Positions 34,693 through 44,474 of a stretch of DNA of 64,000 bases are shown one piece after another (the stretch's first letter is position 1; every line of letters begins with the position of its first letter). The DNA lies in assembly GCF_040954645.1 (NCBI RefSeq), contig NC_092807.1:75718021-75782020 (forward strand). Direction: 5' to 3'. Under the pieces are notes generated by a model that saw only the letters and a list, made by a program, of their open reading frames with translations, was not told the origin of the DNA and did not search any database. Made by a program: the position numbers and the translations under genes. The stretch comes from Diabrotica undecimpunctata. Its lineage: Eukaryota; Arthropoda; Insecta; Coleoptera; Chrysomelidae.

Positions 34693-34787
34693 TTAATAGA
34701 GCATTAAAAGCGACAATGAAAAAGTGTTATTAATTTTGTTCTTAGTCTGTTAACTCCAAAAATAAATAAAAACAAAATCGCAAAATT

Positions 34788-35530
34788 TTGGTTTTTTGTG
34801 AATTTTTATTGGGAGAACTAGAATCAGCAACAATATCATCCTATTTACCTTACAAATTTTGTAAAGGTTTCTATAGAAGAAAATTTCTTTATAAACATGT
34901 TAAGAAATGTCCTCAGAATACAACAGACACCACAGAAAGCATTAATGCTCAAACGGAAGGACAATCTTTATTTTTGACATATTCCAAAAGTGATATTTTG
35001 AGGAAAGAAGTATTTCCAAAAATGATATCAGATACGATATCTTTCACAACTAAAACCGATCATTTAATTTGTGCTGTTACAGAACGTTATTTGAAAAGTC
35101 ACCGAGATAAACAGTTCCTACTAGTTGCATCAAGAAAATTAGGCAACTGGCATCTCTTCTAATCGAAATAAAGAAGAAAATAAATGTAAAAAATTTGCTT
35201 CGTGCACTATAATTAACATTAACATTGATACTATAGTAAAATGTACCAAAATAATAGCTAAATATGATAATGATAATGAAAGTTATGGAGCGCCATCACT
35301 AGCTGGTAACATGGGCACACAATTAAAAGAATGCGTTGATGTATCTTATAGTAAACAACTTAAAAGTTGTAGCACAGTAAGTGAAAATATGAAAAAATTA
35401 AAAGTTTTGAAAGAACTAATTTCAAGTGAATGGCAGAAGGGATCTCTACTCTTGCAAATAAAGATCTACAGTAAAAAAATGGAACAAACTATCGCTTATT
35501 CCTCTAGCTGAAGATCTGACATTATTAAAA
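34788..35530 (+). pseudogene. Relic of a multicopy zinc-finger gene family
   Basis: The frame begins with a C2HC finger-like block (FCKGFYRRKFLYKHVKKC). QSLFLTYSKSDILRKEVFPKM, then ISFTTKTDHLICAVTERYLKSHRDKQFLLVASRKL follow. After frameshifts it continues as NMGTQLKECVDVSYSKQLK (35,308) and LAEDLTLLK (35,500). I know this block order from multicopy insect proteins of uncertain role. A link to tyrosine-recombinase (Crypton-like) elements is only a guess. Several stops lie between 35,162 and 35,290. It is cut at about 35,531 by a LINE. Confidence 0.5.
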
Positions 35531-36070
35531 TGCTATTTTGGACTGAGTAGACATATGAGAAGCCGAAACTTAAGCCAAAAAACAAAAATAACCATATACA
35601 AAACCCTTATACAACCAGTGTTGACATATGGGTCGGAGACATGGACCATTTCCAAGGCAGATGAAAATCTCCTGCTTATATTTGAACGAAGGATCCTGAG
35701 AAGAATATTCAGTGGCATCTGTGAAAATGGTGTTTGGAGAAGGAGGTACAACTACGAGATATATCACAGATATAAACATATATTTGGTGGTAAAAACGTA
35801 GTATCCTTTATAAAAATAGGAAGATGGGCAGGACATCTGGCAAGATCACAACAGAACAACCCTCCTAGAAGAATCCTTATGTCGCAACCTGTGGGAAGTA
35901 GAAGTAGGGGTAGGCCAAAACTCAGATGGAGGGATGGTGTAGATGAGGATGGTAGACAAATAGGCGCAGCAAACTGGCAACAGTTGACAATGGATAGAAC
36001 TGACTGGCGTAATAGACTTGGGAAGGTCGAGGCTCTTTTATAGGGCTGTAGCACCAATGATGATGATTAC
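35531..36070 (+). pseudogene. Truncated LINE ORF2 C-terminus
   Basis: From CYFGLSR the sequence matches the 54-kb LINE: NLSQKTKITIYKTLIQPVLTYG, then ETWTISKADENLLLIFERRIL, WAGHLARS, RGRPKLRWRDGVDEDG, WRNRLGKVEALL and a stop at 36,041. The 3' end is GCTGTAGCACCAATGATGATGAT. The RT palm is missing. A clean join to the zinc-finger relic lies at 35,531. Confidence 0.75.
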
Positions 36071-36778
36071 AACAGGATCAAAGTAACGAAAAAGCATTTA
36101 GTATACTTCAGGAAATTTGTTATGTACAGCTTATATTACAGCTTATTAAATGCATCCATTTTTTTCGAATCCTGAGGAAACTATTAAGTATTTTTGAAAA
36201 ATTTAAATGCACAATGAAATATTACTGTATTATCTATGGTCGAAACTCCCTGAGAACTTCTATATTTATTTTAATAAGTTACAGAGGTGAAAAAAAATTT
36301 AGTCTGATTTTTTTATTTTAAATATATCATTCAAAAGAAACTTTTTGTGTATTATAAGGGACTTTCTGCTCTCAGAATTCGAAGAAATAAATGTGTTTAA
36401 AAAGAATTCGAAAAGGATTAAAGTATTATACATTTTTGTACTTTTTGAATTTATGCGACGATCCACTGTTTTAAAGATGGGTTGAACAGATGTTGTCAGT
36501 TGTATGGTCATGTGTATCGTAAGTTATTCAACAGGGCATAGAATATACATGGTTAGAAAATATAAGTCAGCACCTCTATGCGGAAAATCTCTGAACTAAA
36601 AATTGATGTGGACCATATAAAATGAGGTACTACTTTTTTTTCGTAAAAAAACAGTTTTTGCAACCAGTAAATGTCTATGAAAAATTGCTTACATTGATTG
36701 ACTAAGTGAGGTCCATACACTGGACCTTACTTCAACCGCAGTTTCTTTTGATATGTGGTTCACTTCATATGCTGGGAG

Positions 36779-36781
<3 letters not shown>
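36071..36781. other. AT-rich non-coding interval
   Basis: Nothing recognised. Confidence 0.4.

Positions 36782-36849
<68 letters not shown>
36782..36849. repeat. (TA)n microsatellite, left flank of a MITE
   Basis: TA run directly abutting the TIR of the element at 36,850. Confidence 0.95.
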
Positions 36850-36851
<2 letters not shown>

Positions 36852-37389
36852 CGAGCAAAGCCCGAAATTGGACAATCCTAACATTGTACACAAATTATTG
36901 TCCACTTCTAGCATTGTACCCCCAAACTGTACAATCTCCGAAATAATCAAAATAATTGTCGACACGCTCATCGGTTCGAATCGATTATTATTGACAAGCG
37001 ACACACCAAATCAAAAATTGAAAAATCGAATCGAAGAAGAAATTGTTCTACAATAGATATATTGTTAGTGAAACATTTCAAAGCTTCAAGAGCTAGATAC
37101 ATCACTTAATATAAGGAAGATGTTTATAAAACATCTTAGATTTTCAAGAGATATGTATGATAATTTAAAATAATTTAATTCTACGATATGAATCGATATC
37201 TGATATATTATCTCAAACTGTGACGCATGGCTACTTATTGAAATTCGAACATTGTACAGCAATTCTTTTATACAAAGTCCGACGATTATATATATTTCGG
37301 AGATTGTACAGTAAAGGGGTACAATGCTAGAAGAGGACAAGATTTTATGTACAATGCTAGGATTGTCCAATTTCGGACATTGCTCGTAA
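36850..37389. mobile_element. 540-bp MITE with about 100-bp TIRs inside a TA tract
   Basis: The left end TACGAGCAAAG.CCGAAATTG is the reverse complement of the right end. The TIRs extend through the AATCCTA.CATTGTAC, CTTCTAGCATTGTACCCC and CTGTACAATCTCCGAAAT blocks (36,850-36,950 and 37,290-37,389). TA runs flank both sides. No ORF. TA-flanked ends suit a Tc1/mariner-type mobiliser. Confidence 0.8.
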
Positions 37390-37390
37390 C

Positions 37391-37393
<3 letters not shown>

Positions 37394-37451
<58 letters not shown>
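37394..37451. repeat. (TA)n microsatellite, right flank of the MITE
   Basis: TA run following ACATG after the TIR. Confidence 0.95.
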
Positions 37452-37454
<3 letters not shown>

Positions 37455-37555
37455 ATCCTATGATTCATGGTATACAGCCAACTACAGGTATCACATTTTA
37501 TTTGTCGCTACATACTATATCGACAAAAAATTATGTTAAAATATGTTTATATGGG

Positions 37556-37735
37556 ATTTAGCCACAATTATTGGTTGTAATGAAAAGAACTTGGTTATAC
37601 ATTTTTTGCAAAATTCTGTAAAATAATCTATTTTGAGAACAAATTCCAGAGTGGAAGTAACCTCAAAACAATTAAAAATGTAATTTTTTCATTACAATCA
37701 ATAATTGTGGATTAATAAACATTATATTTCAATTA
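37556..37735. mobile_element. Small MITE, family ACAATTATTGG (copy 1)
   Basis: GCCACAATTATTGGTTGTAATGA (partial, 37,570) recurs inverted at 37,695-37,725 as TCATTACAATCAATAATTGT. The inner arms share TTTTGAGAAC and TTCCA blocks. It is about 180 bp with no ORF. The same termini occur at 61,031-61,315. Confidence 0.6.
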
Positions 37736-39745
37736 GACAAGAAAGTAGTTTAAGAACCCTGTTAAAAAATTATGCAGAGCAACTTATTTTAGTAATCTCT
37801 GGCAAATGTACAGGAGTATAGGCTACTGTTTTGTCAATATTTAACTGTATTTAAAATAGTCTTCCCATTTATGTATTTTAAGTTTCATAAAATATGTACT
37901 CTAGTAAATTACCTTACTAGGGATTATCAATAAAGAAATATAAAAGTAAATTTCAATTTAAATATCCATTCTAAGACATTAAATTAATTGTAATTATAAT
38001 ATGAAGAAGTACCTTACTTAGGCTAATCTTTTCCTGACAAAGAAACAGGCTAATTTTTTCCTGACAAACACAATGACATTAGATATTTAGTAGGATAACA
38101 ATTAAAAATCCCCTAGGCACTGACCTACTTTCATTATTTTTGTCCTAATATTAAATAAAATAGACATATAATTTCATTCAAATCTATGTTAATACACAGG
38201 AATGTAAAATAAATATAAATATGTCATTATTATTGTACAGTGTTATGTTTTAACTAAAATATAAAGCAAAATAAGGGATAGATTATTATTAAAGAATTAA
38301 CTCTAATTCATAAAACTCTCACTGTCTCACTTGACTTTAATGATGTATATTTTCGTATGTATACGACAATTGTACTTTTTACTCATTTAAAATAATGTAA
38401 AAGTGATTACACTAAACTACCTGTAAAATACTGCAGTAATATTCCAGTGACTATGGACAATAATATGTAGCTCATAAATAAAGAAACATGATCAACTTAA
38501 AATGAATCATAATATTAAACTTACGGTTTTTAGCAGAAGTGTTACTTTACGAATCATTAGAATTTGTTCAATATTCCAACACAGAAAAGGTTATAAAACT
38601 AAAAACGATTTCTCTATGTACTACCAAACGAATCGTCCATATAAAATGGCGTCTTAACCAACCAATGAGAAACTAGCGCCAAATATGACGTAACGCCAGT
38701 TTTCCGGGGTTTCATTGTGCATTTTAAACTATGTTTGAAATGCCCTATAGAAAGTATTAGTTAAAACATAACGAAAATTTTTACCTTATGTAGTTTCCAA
38801 AATGCTGTTAAAATCCAACCTCAATGAATTATTACTTATTTTAAAATACTTAAGAAAGCATTTTAAATCGTTAAAATGAAAACAGAACTGATACGACACA
38901 AGACCAATAGTTCAAAAACAATTTCAACTGTCAATAAATAAACAACGACCCAACGACAGTCAAGAATATTTACACAAATATACTGATTTTTAAATCTCTG
39001 TCAATGCCTAAAATAGCGACTATCGTTTTTTAGCTCAAAACTTGCAATTCTACACTGCAATGTAACAACATAAAAACGATTTAAATATTTTCATAGATGT
39101 TAACATAAGTGTTTATTTAAGCAAAAATGCAGATTTTACAAAAGTTACGTTAATTTATTTTAATTATTAAAATAATTTAATTTCTAACAAAATCTCAAAG
39201 GCGACAAAAATTTAATAGTAAGGCTTCTTGTATGGTTAAATAAAGCGTAAATAAACGTTCTGCCGGTAACGTAAATATAAAATAAGCAAAAGAATTACCT
39301 AAGACCCAGGTAGCCCGGGGAAATAAACATTTTATCTGGTGTGCATAGAAAAATTAACCCGGTTTAATTTATTTACGGCAACTATAGACATAAGACTTTA
39401 GTTGAAGAATAGATTAAATTATTTCAAATGTACTAAATTATTAATCTCTAAAAATTTAAATTACAGTTCTGTCGTAGCTTGTCACAAATTTCTCAATTCG
39501 AGTATGTTTCCGTTTAAAATATGGCGTTCGCGTGCTGACAAACTTCAAAGGCGGCATCTGAGAGTGGGCATTCTGGTTTTTATTTATTCTGTGGATCCGG
39601 CCAGGCAAACGAGAGTTATTTTCAATAGTATGGACCTCTGTAAAAAAACCTATATGTTTCCTGCAGTCGATATTTTGGACTTAATTAGTTATTAACAAAT
39701 TAAGTTCAAAAACCGACAAATTTTCGCTTTTTTCGTCTATACCTA
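37736..39745. other. AT-rich non-coding interval
   Basis: About 2 kb without supportable genes. A 97-codon frame at 39,402-39,695 has no recognisable domain. Confidence 0.4.
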
Positions 39746-39882
39746 AAGTCGACTTTACACTATATGATTTATCATTATTTGTCATATGATTTACATATCA
39801 TTGAAAAGAGGAGTCATAACTAATCTCATATGATATTGTCATAAGCTAAATCATATGCCCAGTGTAACTTTGACTTAAGCAA
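39746..39882. mobile_element. Tiny MITE-like palindrome
   Basis: AAGTCGACTTTACACTATATGAT at the left (partial match) corresponds inversely to ATCATATGCCCAGTGTAACTTTGACTT on the right. The internal unit ATCATATGA recurs. About 137 bp in total. Confidence 0.45.
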
Positions 39883-40241
39883 AAATCAAGCATTTAAAAT
39901 AAATTTAAGAGCAAGAATCTTACAAGTCATATAAAAACCTTTACGGGGTTCCCTTATTTGTTGCTTAGAAAGTTGCAAAATAAGTCGTAAATTTTGGTTT
40001 TTTTTATAAATTTTAATAACTTTTTTAAAAATTAACTTATAACCTTCATATTAGACGTAATATTGGGTCTTGTACTGCTTAAAATATGATCAAAGTTTCA
40101 AACCGATCAGTCAAATAGAAGTTATTTAATTTGTTTATTTCAAATTAAATTTTTAAAAAGAATACTTCTTATCGTTCGGATGTAAAAATGTAAAAATCGA
40201 GACGGGTGTAGCAACCTTGCGGTATACCAATATAATATACA

Positions 40242-41150
40242 TATAGCATTTTTCATATAAAAATGTTTGCACGTCATTCAAGATTTACGACGTCAGAACC
40301 CCACAGTTTTGCTAGAACATAAGAATAGTTAGTGAGGAATTTTTAAAATGTCAACATTTGTCAAACTATTATACTAACAGTAAATACACTTAGTTTTAAG
40401 ACTACTGCAACACACTAAAATACATAAGAAAACATTTTAATACAAAATTATATATTCTAAATTTTAAACTTACCACTAGTTTTAGGGCTTTAATAGCAAA
40501 AACGTCCCTTCATTATTTCTCGTTCAAAATAATCTATCTTATATGAAAGCTTATTAGCTTTCTGCAGACATTTATTTGTTTTGGCATAGCACAATCACAA
40601 TACAGAACAATAATTAGTTTTTAAAGCTATTAATCTAAATTTAATATGTATTTATAAATACAATTTATTAATATATATTATATTATGATCAAATTCTGTA
40701 AGAAATCAAAACATAAACAAAATTCTTACTCTAAAAAAGCGGCAACACTTCAAACAATTTTGCCACACGCTGAACTGTCAATAAAATTTGAACTATTCCC
40801 GTATCAGTTGCGTACAATTGTCTAATCTATTTAATTAAAATTATTATTTTGTGGAAGATTAGACTTAAAGAGTTATTTAATAAAATTTATATTATTAATA
40901 ATAACAAATGTTTTTGGTAATTTAATCAATATAATTCTAAAATTCCCAATATAATAATGATTACATTTTTCTGATTATTATACCATATTGACGCCTATGA
41001 AAGATCGAGCAGTTCCGTATGGGTTTCGTATTATTAGCTGTGTTAGGAAAATTTGAACTCTAAGGTTGACGTTCTGGAAATTTTAAATATAAGTGACTGC
41101 ACTTTATATAAATTGTGACGTGCAAGCATTTTTATATGAAAAATGCTATA
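40242..41150. mobile_element. 909-bp TIR element, 35-bp inverted ends
   Basis: Left end TATAGCATTTTTCATATAAA, continuing to GCACGTCA at 40,276, is the reverse complement of 41,116-41,150 with one mismatch. TA lies at the outer ends. No transposase ORF, so it is non-autonomous. Confidence 0.72.
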
Positions 41151-42021
41151 CTCCATTCGCTTAGCTCGGGCATATTTTGAAAGATTCATTGTCGGAAACC
41201 TACAACACAACAATTTCTACTTCTCAGTATTAATAGCTCAAGTGTACTACTATTGCAGACTTCTTTCTTTGAAAAAAGAAGAATTATTCTAAATAGTGGA
41301 AGTGTATAGGTACTAAACCCATAATATTTTGGGTAGTATATATTTAAAATATATATTTTAGTTGTTATAATTTAACATAACTATTTATTATATATAGTGC
41401 AAATAAATAAATATTGATTGTCGGTAATTTGTAAAGTTCTATTTTATATACTATTTAGTTTGTTTACTATTAATATTGGCTATAAGTACGTGTGCTTGGT
41501 TGTATAGTAATTTCCAGCTACTTCGAGTCTGTCAAAAAGTAACTAACTTCGCAAAAAATAATTACTAAATTCACTAGACAGTTCGGACTGGAGATAGCGA
41601 ACCGAGTATAACTTCATTTTTTACTTTTAAATACTATATTTTAATCTTAAATAATTCAATAATGTTACCTAAAGTCAAAATTAAAATTTAACTGATTATA
41701 AATAAATTGTTGGAAGTGCATCTCATGATCTTTCTAGTTCTCTACATATCAAATTTTTAATGTTTTTTTTTACTTAAGTGTTTTATAATAACTTTTTTAT
41801 ATACATGTATGATTATCACATGTTCTTTTGCTGTGCTAATTCTGTTAATTTTTAAACTATACCTAGTTTCAATTAATTGTTTATACAACTTTATCTCTAA
41901 ATGTCCAGTATCGTAAGCTTTTTCACACTTTTAATATCATTGACTGCTACATGTCTTTGTTTGGTAACACACATATTTTAAATTCTCTATGGATGTTTGG
42001 TTTCATATTGTTCTTTTTAGA
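41151..42021. other. AT-rich non-coding interval
   Basis: Nothing recognised before the hammerhead-like motif. Confidence 0.4.
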
Positions 42022-42063
42022 TGAACTGATGATGCTTTCTGAGCAGAAAGCGAAACGTCTTCA
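42022..42063 (+). ncRNA. Hammerhead-ribozyme-like motif H4 (CUGAUGA core)
   Basis: TGAA (42,022-42,025) pairs with TTCA (42,060-42,063). Core CTGATGA, one extra T, a perfect 7-bp stem II (GCTTTCT with AGAAAGC, loop GAGC), GAA, self-complementary ACGT, then C17. No PLE ORF is adjacent, but the tail resembles PLE tails elsewhere in the window and a (TA)n tract follows at 42,183. Confidence 0.48.
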
Positions 42064-42179
42064 ATAAATAGATGAAGTAGCCACCTTCTTTGTCTTTTAT
42101 TTCTCCACTTTGACCGAAAAACCCACCACTCTTCGAGTGTTCCTTAGTTTATATTGGATTGACGGTCGTACCCCTTTTC

Positions 42180-42289
<110 letters not shown>

Positions 42290-42599
42290 GCTCATCGACT
42301 TAAATACTGTCATAACCCCGAAAAACGCAATTTTACAGGAGACGCGAAACAAAGTTTGCTATTTTCTTTTAATTGTTAATTTCACGCTCTCCTAACTTAC
42401 CAATGCTAATTTTTGCCTTCGGTTTTATTTAAGGCTGTTATACATTGCTATATTGACAATGGGACTATGGCATTAAAGAATTTGCTAAACAATATATTTT
42501 TGTGGGTTATGACACTATTGTCCAATGTATTTTCTCCTAAAAATTGGTATAGGATATCAAGTTTATAATGTCAAATAAAAAATATTTTGCTTTTAATAG

Positions 42600-43195
42600 T
42601 GAAATTTATTCTTTTAATAACTACAAGGAACAAAGGACAAGATAGGAACGACTTAAGGAAACGACCATTTTACAATTTCCTTTAATCTTTTATATCTTTT
42701 ATCTTATTAGCATCAATAGACATTCTTTTTTTGTAGGCTGGCAGTAAATTGGGAATTTTCGAGGGGACCTTATTGGCTCTTTGGCGGAAAGTAACTTCTT
42801 GCATTTTGTCTTCGTAGCTTGTGTCCAAGTAAAAAAGAATTCCGTCGGGACTTCTCAAACCTCATCATTTTAATTTCAGTTATTTTGTGATTTTGGCCTG
42901 ATTGATCAATCTTAAAATTTGATGCCAGCTGCTTCTGAAGACTTTTGAAATCTAGATTGTTTTTGTAAGACAGTTCATTAATAGTGAACTCTTTCCCTCG
43001 TTTTGTTGATGTCTTTAAAATTGTGACATATTGTTGTGGTATGAAAATGGGTCCACTTCTCAAGGTCTTCTTAATTTGCTTTTCAATGACAGCATGAGCG
43101 GCGTCCCCTTCATTTTGTGTGTGACCAACAATAAAAAAATTATGGTTGATTGCCTTAATCTTGAGAGTTCTTACTGCATAAGCATACATTGATAT
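42600..43195 (-). pseudogene. DUF7869-like gene, 3' part (interrupted by the gypsy element)
   Basis: The minus-strand frame 43,189-42,770 reads MYAYAVRTLKIKAINHNFF, then IVGHTQNEGDAAHAVIEKQI. This GHTQNEGD-H-IE block is a signature of a multicopy insect family, which I recall as DUF7869, perhaps an RNase H-like domain. PIFIPQQYVTILKT and KITEIKMMRF follow. A frameshifted end (MSIDANKIKDIKDLKEIVKW) reaches about 42,660. The upstream half is on the other side of the gypsy insertion, and the host reading frame joins across the duplicated ATAT. Confidence 0.65.
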
Positions 43196-43622
43196 TGTGA
43201 TGATTTTATTTCAATGTCTATTTAATTTATAATGTCTTGTTCTTATCTTAATTCATTAAAAAGCACAATAACTGATATTAATTTATTTATCACTAAATAT
43301 ACATAATTTATTACAAAGCGAACGTAACATTTTATCGCGAGCGCGTCTTCAGAATTCACTGTTTTCTATTCTCCAAAAAAGTCCTGCTATATATTCACTA
43401 CTGTTAGACTGGAAACGTCTACGGCCTTCTAGACAGAGCGGCGAATTGTTCTCAGAACCGGTATGGTTAAATCGGCTTGTCTCCAGAAGGTTCGAATTGT
43501 TGTTTTTATTACAAAGGGGGACCCATCGTGTGTCAGGTAGGCATTGCCTAAAAAATACGTGAATGAATGAAAATATTAGTAATAAATATATTTACGGTTT
43601 TGGGTCAGAATTTATCGTAACA
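43196..43622 (-). repeat. 3' LTR of the gypsy element
   Basis: 427 bp. It begins, in element orientation, TGTTACGATAAATTCTGACC and ends AAATAAAATCATCACA. It follows the polypurine tract AAGAGGGGGGCAA (43,623-43,635, read on the minus strand). Confidence 0.93.
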
Positions 43623-43941
43623 TTGCCCCCCTCTTAAAAGATTGTTCCTCCTGGAACCTTGTCGGGACTGGAACCGGAACGGTATGCTGGTATCGGCACC
43701 TGGACCCTCTTTTACAACTTCCAGTTGTATAAAAATGACAAGGGACGGTTTTCTCTCCGCACCAGTAACTATGCGGATTGCAACAGACTAACACCTGGAC
43801 TTCGGTGTCTTTAAAGATCTCTTCCACCATATTTCGGATAACCCTCCAATCTAATTGGCGGCACTCCAACTTTGGCATGGCTAACTTTTGCACGTGCACG
43901 ACTCCAGTACGTGCTCTCTCAATTGAAGTAAGGCTTCCCAT
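43612..43941 (-). pseudogene. Pol C-terminal end: macrodomain 3' half plus CCCH zinc finger (frame 2)
   Basis: This frame continues the macrodomain with HVQKLAMPKLECRQLDW, then IRNMVEEIFKDTEVQVLVC. A CCCH finger follows: Cys68, Cys76, Cys82, His86 (C-x7-C-x5-C-x3-H; 43,740-43,684). A short VPVPVP linker leads into the polypurine tract, and the stop is 10 bp inside the LTR. In TARG1-type macrodomains the segment after the Cys holds the catalytic Asp four residues before Trp. Here that position appears to be Arg, so ADP-ribose hydrolysis may be lost while binding could persist. CCCH fingers usually bind RNA. Confidence 0.65.
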
Positions 43942-44474
43942 ACATCTCGGTAGGTAGGTTGGTCACGGGCAGTGTCTTTTGTTACCAGGTAGAAAAAGTA
44001 ACGTGATGCATCTTGGAGTTTCAAGGTTTTACCGGGAGCTGGCACTTGGCATTGAAGTTCTGCAACTCGACCAAACTTCCTTCGAAAGACGGATGCCAAC
44101 CCTGGTGCGTCTTTGATACTGGCCGGGATGGTAAGGGCCAGCGAGTAGTCATCGGGGAGCGCGAGTAGATCTTGCTTTTCTTCAGTGGTAACACCATGTC
44201 TCGCTTTACCGGTACCTCCATAGGCACCCATGAATTCCTCAAACGTGAGGTCAGACACATCGTGGACTTGGTTTACTTCCACTTCTTCATCTACGTGGTC
44301 ACCTTCGAAATACGCCAACCGGTTATGGTGTACTATCATCGGCTTTCCCCTCGGAATCTTGCTTATTCGGTAGATGACATCGTTGATTTTCTCCATAATG
44401 AGGTATGGACCTTCCCAAAACTGCTGCAATTTGGGAGAACAACCTTTTCGCTTCTTGGGATTATACAGCCATAC
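43881..44474 (-). pseudogene. Pol: GPY/F integrase end and macrodomain 5' half
   Basis: After an in-frame TAA (44,475-44,477) the same frame resumes VWLYNPKKRKGCSPKLQQF, then WEGPYLIMEKINDVIYRIS (GPY/F module). An acidic linker (DHVDEEVEVNQ) follows. Then comes a TARG1/OARD1-like macrodomain: TTEEKQDLLALPDDYSLA, IPASIKDAPGLASVFRRKFG (the ADP-ribose-binding loop region), YFFYLVTKDTARDQPTY and LLQLREHVLE. It ends in a frameshift near 43,905-43,915. The single-base stop suggests recent loss of a once-continuous Pol. A macrodomain is not part of a standard gypsy Pol. Confidence 0.7.
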
